From contig FMBT01000449.1 of NCBI GenBank assembly GCA_900095095.1, positions 34,715-98,714 of the forward strand: a stretch of DNA of 64,000 bases, in the 5' to 3' direction. Made by a program: the position numbers and the translations under genes. The DNA comes from Fragilariopsis cylindrus CCMP1102. Taxonomy: Eukaryota; Bacillariophyta; Bacillariophyceae; Bacillariales; Bacillariaceae. The notes beneath the pieces were generated by a model, which did no database searches, was not told the origin of the DNA, and worked only from the letters and a program-made list of their open reading frames with translations. Shown in pieces: positions 58,841-64,000 of the stretch (positions are counted from its first letter, which is position 1; every line of letters begins with the position of its first letter).

Positions 58841-61547
58841 TTAGTTAGTTTCATCTTGTTTTTCCTGTTTGATGCTATCACTGGGAAATCCAAATTCATG
58901 AACAGCATAGAATGAAAAACGGCCATCAGAGATTTTCCTTGTATAAATACCTCTGATTTCACTTAAAAGCAAGAAATCATGTACTTTTTTGCGCTCCTGC
59001 CCTTGAGGTAGGTAGTAGTTAGTCAAAACTTGGTCCACAGACTGATCTGTCATGCATTCATCCAAGCTATCAAATGGGCTTCTGGTTAGGCTGTGACTAT
59101 TATTCCATTTAGTGTAGTGCTTTAATGGATTTTTATTGCTATCAGCGCAGCAAATAGAAACTAAATAGTCCCTGAATTGTTCCTCAATAGAGATACCAAT
59201 CTCGCCATCTTTGTTGGAATATCTGTCTGAATTTGGCATAGAGATTGTAAGAGTCTGGTTGTACTCTTTGCCCAATTTAGTCTTGTATCCATTTGGGACC
59301 ATGGAGTCACCTTCATGGCTTTTGCGCTGGAATAGTAGGCCTCCATATGCAATGTCCCAATGTGACCTGGTATATTCTTGTGGAGGTGTGGCATCTCTTA
59401 GGATACGCCGGTGGATAGGCCACATAAACCCAGCAGTTTTAGAGACTTCATTTGTCAACCAGGCAACAATAAACTCTCCCTGTCCACCAACTCTCTTTGT
59501 AAACACAGTCTCTTTGTGTTGCTGACCTGGTTTTACCATTTCAGACTTGACAATGCGTTTGGACTTATAAGGGACTGGTTTCTTGAGTGCCAAAATATTC
59601 TGTTGGGACACGCCTTGTGTTTTGTGAGCTGTGAGGGCCGCACCAGATGATCCACCTTTTTGCTGCTTTGTATCAGATGAACTACCTTCTTGCTGCTTTG
59701 CATTAGAGGACCCACCCTGCAGCTTGAGAGGTGCAACAGGAGCAGCATCCTGTTAAAATATAGAAAAATAAATGAAACAGTTTTTTATTGTGAGTCACCT
59801 ACTACTAGTACTAATAATAAGAAGCATATTATATTATATTAAAAGAAAGGAAGCCTACTGGTACTAATAATAAGCATATTATATATTCAAAGAGAGACGT
59901 CAAAATCACCTGGCACCAACATAGACGAAAACAGATACATGGGATTCCCAACATAAATACACAGTACACAGTACACAGTACACAGTACACAGTACACACT
60001 ACACAGTACACAGTACACACTACACAGTACACAGTACACAGTACACAGTACACAGTACACAGTACACAGTACACAGTACACATTACACAGTACACAGTAC
60101 ACAGTACACAGTACACATTACACATTACACACAGTACATAGTACACATTACACACAGTACACATTACACAGTACACATTACACAGTACACAGTACACAGT
60201 ACACATTACACATTACACACAGTACACAGTACACAGTACACAGTACACATTACACAGAACACAGTACACAGTACACAGTACACATTACACACAGTACACA
60301 GTACACAGTACACAGTACACAGTACACATTACACACAGTACACAGTACACAGTACACAGTACACATTACACACAGTACACATTACACACAGTACACAGTA
60401 CACAGTACACAGTACACAGTACACATTACACTGTACACAGTACACAGTACACAGTACACAGTACACATTATACAGTACACAGTACACAGTACACAGTACA
60501 CATTACACAGTACACAGTACACATTACACAGTACACACAGTACACAGTACACACAGTACACAGTACACAGTACACAGTACACAGTACACATTACACATTA
60601 CACAGTACACAGTACACAGTACACATTACACAGTACACACAGTACACAGTACACACAGTACACAGTACACAGTAGGGAGGCGCACTGTGAAGACGAGTTT
60701 TTCGCCAAAAAAAAAGTAGCCGCGTGCCAACTCTTTTTTTGAGGATGCGATGCAAGTGAAAAAAATGAATCACAAATAATTTTGAATCACAAATAATTTC
60801 GCGCACAGAAACAAATGCAGTTATTGAAAACTGCAAATTGAAATTTGATATGAAATATTTTTTCGACCAAAAAAATAAATTTTCGCTGTACACAATGAAC
60901 CGAGATTAACAAGAGCCCCTAAGTAAAAAAAAATCACTTTTGAAAAGTACGAATTTTGGACCAAAAAAATAAATTTGCGCTGTACACAATGAACTGAGAT
61001 TAACACGAGCCCCTAAGTAAAAAAATCACTTCTGAAAAGTGCTAAGTAAAAATCCAAATTTTCGACCAAAACAATAAATTTTCGATGTACACAATGAACT
61101 GAGATTAACACGAGCCCTTAAGTAAAAAAAAATCACTTAAAGAAAAGTCAGAATTTTCGACCAAAAAAATAAATGTTCGCTGTACACAATGAACTGAGAT
61201 TAACAAGAGCCTCTAAGTAAAAAAAAATCACTTTTGAAAAGTACGAATTTTGGACCAAAAAAATAAATTTTTGCTGTACACAATGAACTGAGATTAACAC
61301 GAGCCCTTAAGTAAAAAAAATCACTTTTGCTAAGTAAAAAAAAATAGTTTTTGAAAAGTGCTAAGTTGAAAGTGCTTTATTCGCTAAGTTAAAAAAATCA
61401 CTTCTGAAAAGTGCATTTTTCACTAAGTTAAAACGTGTTTCATTTGCTAAGTTAAGTTAAAATATAATAATATGATAGGATACTTACGATTACCTCAGTA
61501 ACATTATCGTTTCCTTTCGTGTTATGTTTTTTGGTAGTTGAAGGCAT
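58841..61547 (-). CDS. Unrecognised two-exon gene with repeat-filled 1.74-kb intron
   Basis: Exon 1 (61488-61547; MPSTTKKHNTKGNDNVTEVI) and exon 2 (58841-59749; acceptor TTTTAACAG before GATGCTGCT) join in phase 0 with donor ATC|GTAAGT, giving 322 aa. Residues 21-70 are Gln/Ser-rich with repeated SSxxKQQ units. The rest is a compact globular region: QGEFIVAWLTNEVSKTAGF, MWPIHRRILRDA, HWDIAYGGLLFQRK and a C-terminal IRGIYTRKISDGRFSFYAVH. I recognise no family. The 1.74-kb intron contains the helicase-tail copy, the 7-bp minisatellite and a ~95-bp array. It is codirectional with the Helitron and 400 bp upstream, so it might be a Helitron-captured or Helitron-associated gene. The splice model is inferred from consensus sites and phase only. 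Confidence 0.55.
59900..59957 (+). repeat. Inverted copy of the Helitron helicase 3' end
   Basis: About 57 bp nearly identical (two mismatches) to the reverse complement of about 51259-51316, which encodes the last residues of the helicase including RYMGFPT and the stop. The copy on the plus strand runs straight into the 7-bp minisatellite. Confidence 0.9.
59957..60674. repeat. 7-bp minisatellite (ACACAGT)n
   Basis: About 100 units, dominated by ACACAGT with interspersed ACACATT and ACACACAGT variants. The long Cys/Tyr/Val ORFs on the minus strand here are translation artefacts of the repeat (7 bp is not a multiple of 3, so all frames look alike). Confidence 0.95.
60860..61350. repeat. ~95-bp tandem array, five diverged units
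   Basis: Units start with GACCAAAA near 60865, 60957, 61060, 61160 and 61252 and share GTACACAATGAACTGAGATT, followed by AACACGAGCCC and an A-run TCACTT tail. Spacing is about 92-103 bp. Degenerate TAAGTTAAAA pieces continue to about 61460. Confidence 0.85.
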
Positions 61548-62228
61548 TGTGGAACAATTTAGTAGGAAAACACTGTTTTGTAGGATGTATTTTCTTACAT
61601 TAAAATGAATTTTGAGATTATGAGAACATAAAAATGCTGAAATTTACACATACATATTCTCAAATTAATTTTTATCTCATGCAGATACGACAAGGAACAA
61701 AAAGAACATTGCCATCAGCATCAGAACAGAAAGAACATTGGCATCAACATCAAGACATTAGATGACCCACACATAAATGGCATCTTCATTGAATGCGTCT
61801 CCGATGGTTCACTGAATTTTAGTGGCCACTACAACAGGTGATGAACTTAATTTAAGAGGACCATAACGAGATAATAATAGTTGTTATACTAGTACAACAA
61901 GGGCCACTACAAGGGCCACTACAAGGGCCACTACAAGGGCCACTACAACAATCGATGGGATTAATTTTGAGACAATCATAATGAGATAATGATAGAGGAG
62001 ATACTAGTACAATAAAAAGAGATACTAGTAGTACAATAAGAAGAAAGAACAATACGACAACAAGAAGGAACAACAAGAAAGAACATTCATTTTAGTAGAC
62101 TTGAGGTGAAGGAAGTTTTACAATGCAGATCGTTGCATTAGTAGTACCAAATGCCATTGCTTATTATTAATGTGTGAATGTTGTCATAAAAAAAAAAACT
62201 TGTTATTGTAAAGACAAATTTTATCATT
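61548..62228. promoter_or_regulatory. Divergent intergenic region with 12-bp tandem repeats
   Basis: 681 bp between two divergent genes, so probably two promoters. Contains four perfect GGGCCACTACAA units (61901-61948), a partial earlier copy near 61821, and several AAAGAACATT motifs (about 61699, 61730 and 62075). No ORF is supported. Confidence 0.5.
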
Positions 62229-63081
62229 ATGGTGAAATTTTCGTTAAAAATTGATAATCTCCAACATTGGTTACCAGTAGGATACAAAAAGATGGATCCG
62301 AAAGACATCAAGGAGATGTTGTGTCCAAAACAAAGAGATCCAAACGATGGATTAACTTCAGTGAAGCTTCTTGTAGCTCTACATCAGGTAAAAACAATGA
62401 TGTTCCATGTAGTAAACTTACGTGATCCTGCATGTCCTATTGTTCTTCAAGTATCTCTTCAAGCTTTTGCATCAATGGTGATGCGTCCATTCAGTGGGAA
62501 CAGGTACAGAACTTCTGAAAAACCATCTTTTCTATACTGCTCTCACCAAAATCATGGATCTTGGATTTGCTAGTCTTGATAGTGAAGGAGAATTATTTCT
62601 ATTCTCTCCCAAAATCAAATCATGGTTTATCGCTCATGGCAAGGATGGAATCCATTTATCTCCATTGCTCTGGGACAAATCACCATCACTTGAAGAAGAG
62701 GAAGCGGAAGAAGAAAGGAAGCAGCACATGCTGTATGAAGAACAATGTAGAACCAAATTGGAAGAAGAAAAGAAGAAACATGATGAGAAAGTAAAGCAAG
62801 AAGAAGATATGCATATGATGTATGATCACATTGATGATGCTGATCCACTCCAGGTTTTTTCAGGAAATACAGGTGCGGAAGAGATGGTTGGCCAATTTGT
62901 CACACTCACCAAAGACGAAGAAGACGTTGGCATGCCGGTAGATGTCATCAAGGTCACAGAAGATGAACACGATGACATAGAAGATGAAGAAATTGTTGGT
63001 TCAGTTGTTGGTTCAATCGGTACTATTAACTTACCTTCTGATGACATGAATTCTCTACATTCTATGGACTTTAAATGGTAG
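62229..63081 (+). CDS. Unrecognised acidic protein
   Basis: ATG at 62229. The frame changes near 62495, where a run GGG should be GG. The join ...MRPFSG|TGTELLKNHLFYTAL is then continuous and gives about 283 aa. The N-terminal part is compact (NLQHWLPVGYKKMDPKDIKE); the middle reads FASLDSEGELFLFSPKIKSW. A Glu/Lys coiled-coil-like segment (about residues 150-195: EEEEAEEERKQH...) and an acidic Asp/Glu tail follow. I recognise no family. An alternative 73-nt intron with a GTGATC donor would also restore frame but seems weaker. Confidence 0.6.
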
Positions 63082-64000
63082 AAAGGATATTACTTGCATA
63101 TCATACATCATAGATCATACATAATTAATTATATTTGATTTTTCCTTATCACCACTTTATAATACTACATTTGAAATTGATGCAACACAACAATAATAAA
63201 TAAAACACACTTTAATAAATAATATAACTCAATACAAATTTTCATATACAACATACCTCTGTTTGCTTTTAACCACCTCTTCTATTTCCCTCTGTAACGT
63301 TACGTTACTTGTTAACAATTTGTAATTTTATGAAAATCTGGAAAAGTGTGGTTTTTTAGAACTAGGCTAAAATACCTTACTAGTAGTTTGTTAGGTGAAT
63401 TTTTGATAAAACTTTCACAAAGGGTAAAAATTAATTTTTACCCGCTAATTACGTGCTAAATACAGTGCAAGTAGTTAATTTTCATGATGTATTTTTTTCC
63501 CTCGTGCATACACTAAATTCTTCATAATACAAAAGTGCATAGAATTGTTCGTCACTCAAGGGCATATATGTCATGTTGAATCAATTCATATTCTAAAATA
63601 AATATTATATGAATAATGACAGTTCGATTCAAAAAATAATTCAAATCATATGGTACTTAGAGAAATAACTCAAATGCAAAACAATCTCCCAACAGCTTAT
63701 CTTACTGGTTGTAAAACAGTCCCACTGGCAAGATTGTTAGACTAATCATAATAGATGATTAATCGTGTGAACACATGGGATTTAGCCTAGGTACAAACAA
63801 AGTCAAAGCCAAGGCAAAGGAAGATGGGCATAGCAAAAATAGGGCAATTCAATAAAATAAGGGTGTGATACTTAAAAAAAAAATGAGGAGTCAACCATAA
63901 ATCATATAAAAGTTCCATTTTTGAACTGGTCATTAATCTCACGAAGGTACGGTAGAGATTCCATGGGCCTAATTGTTTCAAAATATATTGACATTTTTAA
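63082..64000. other. AT-rich intergenic region at the right edge
   Basis: No supported ORF. Contains a perfect 22-bp palindrome at 63422-63443 and a TAACGTTACGTTAC repeat near 63294-63308. Confidence 0.5.
63422..63443. repeat. Perfect 22-bp palindrome
   Basis: GGGTAAAAATT followed directly by AATTTTTACCC, with no loop. Role unknown. Confidence 0.85.

Larger units (their letters stand above)
51245..59960 (-). mobile_element. Autonomous Helitron-class rolling-circle transposon (boundaries approximate)
   Basis: Rep-plus-Pif1-helicase polyprotein on the minus strand (51261-58444). The left limit is set just past the helicase stop. The right limit is set where an inverted 57-bp copy of the helicase tail lies (59900-59957). 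The second boundary is a guess: that copy may belong to a different insertion, and the gene at 58841-61547 may or may not be cargo. Canonical TC/CTRR ends were not found. Confidence 0.65.

Noticed and set aside
59829-60893. Several minus-strand ORFs rich in Cys, Tyr, Val and Leu
   Set aside because: They are translations of the 7-bp ACACAGT satellite; all frames give the same periodic peptide.
1-64000. tRNA, rRNA or CRISPR features
   Set aside because: I found no cloverleaf with A/B boxes, no rRNA-like blocks and no spaced palindromic array by eye; tRNAscan and Rfam searches were not possible.

Overview
This is nuclear DNA from a eukaryotic microalga, most likely a diatom. The evidence is AT-rich sequence, GT-AG introns of about 100-260 bp (one of 1.74 kb), a DUF6824-type protein, a diatom-style leucine-rich-repeat protein with its C-terminal block, PSxPS repeat proteins, signal-peptide proteins rich in Cys, and a stramenopile-type O-fucosyltransferase-like family. 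Nothing looks bacterial, organellar or viral. No rRNA, tRNA or CRISPR array was seen.

Layout. 1-5857 (-): BRCA2 homolog with nine BRC repeats and an N-terminal RanBP2-type zinc finger, running off the left edge. 6471-8306 (-): choline-transporter-like (CTL/PNS1) membrane protein. 8896-11407 (+) and 35236-37331 (-): two paralogous O-fucosyltransferase-like enzymes. 11722-13749 (-): GT61-type glycosyltransferase. 16193-16840 (-): Cys-rich secreted/anchored protein. 17362-18770 (+): PAP2 lipid phosphatase. 19932-23168 (+): DUF6824 protein. 23410-25701 (-): TB2/DP1/HVA22 (REEP-like) protein fused to a C2 domain. 26341-28227 (+): decayed aldehyde dehydrogenase. 28508-30760 (-): DDX10/Dbp4 RNA helicase. 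32631-34736 (+): MORN protein. 37857-40088 (-): LRR protein. 41003-41633 (-): Pcc1/LAGE3 subunit of KEOPS. 42950-47184 (+): a giant fusion of SET, spermidine-synthase-like and AdoMetDC-like modules. 47491-48343 (-): possible winged-helix protein. 49320-50756 (-): fasciclin membrane protein.

51.2-60 kb is an autonomous Helitron-class element on the minus strand. Its HUH, two-tyrosine and Pif1 helicase motifs are all present, and a long PSxPS repeat domain is fused to its N-terminus. Next to it (58841-61547, -) is an unrecognised two-exon gene. The intron of that gene holds an inverted copy of the helicase tail, a 7-bp minisatellite and a ~95-bp tandem array. An unrecognised acidic protein gene (62229-63081, +) is divergent from it.

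A window-wide oddity: most long conserved genes are cut by single-base indels, nearly all in short homopolymer runs. Adding or removing one base restores the family alignment (DDX10, the SET fusion, LRR, Helitron, BRCA2). This looks like unpolished long-read sequence rather than biology, so the broken reading frames are annotated here as single genes. The aldehyde dehydrogenase is the exception: it carries too many lesions and is called a pseudogene. The housekeeping genes do not form one pathway. DNA repair (BRCA2), ribosome biogenesis (DDX10), tRNA t6A modification (Pcc1), glycosylation (three glycosyltransferases) and polyamine-like/SET chemistry sit side by side, as expected in a eukaryotic genome.
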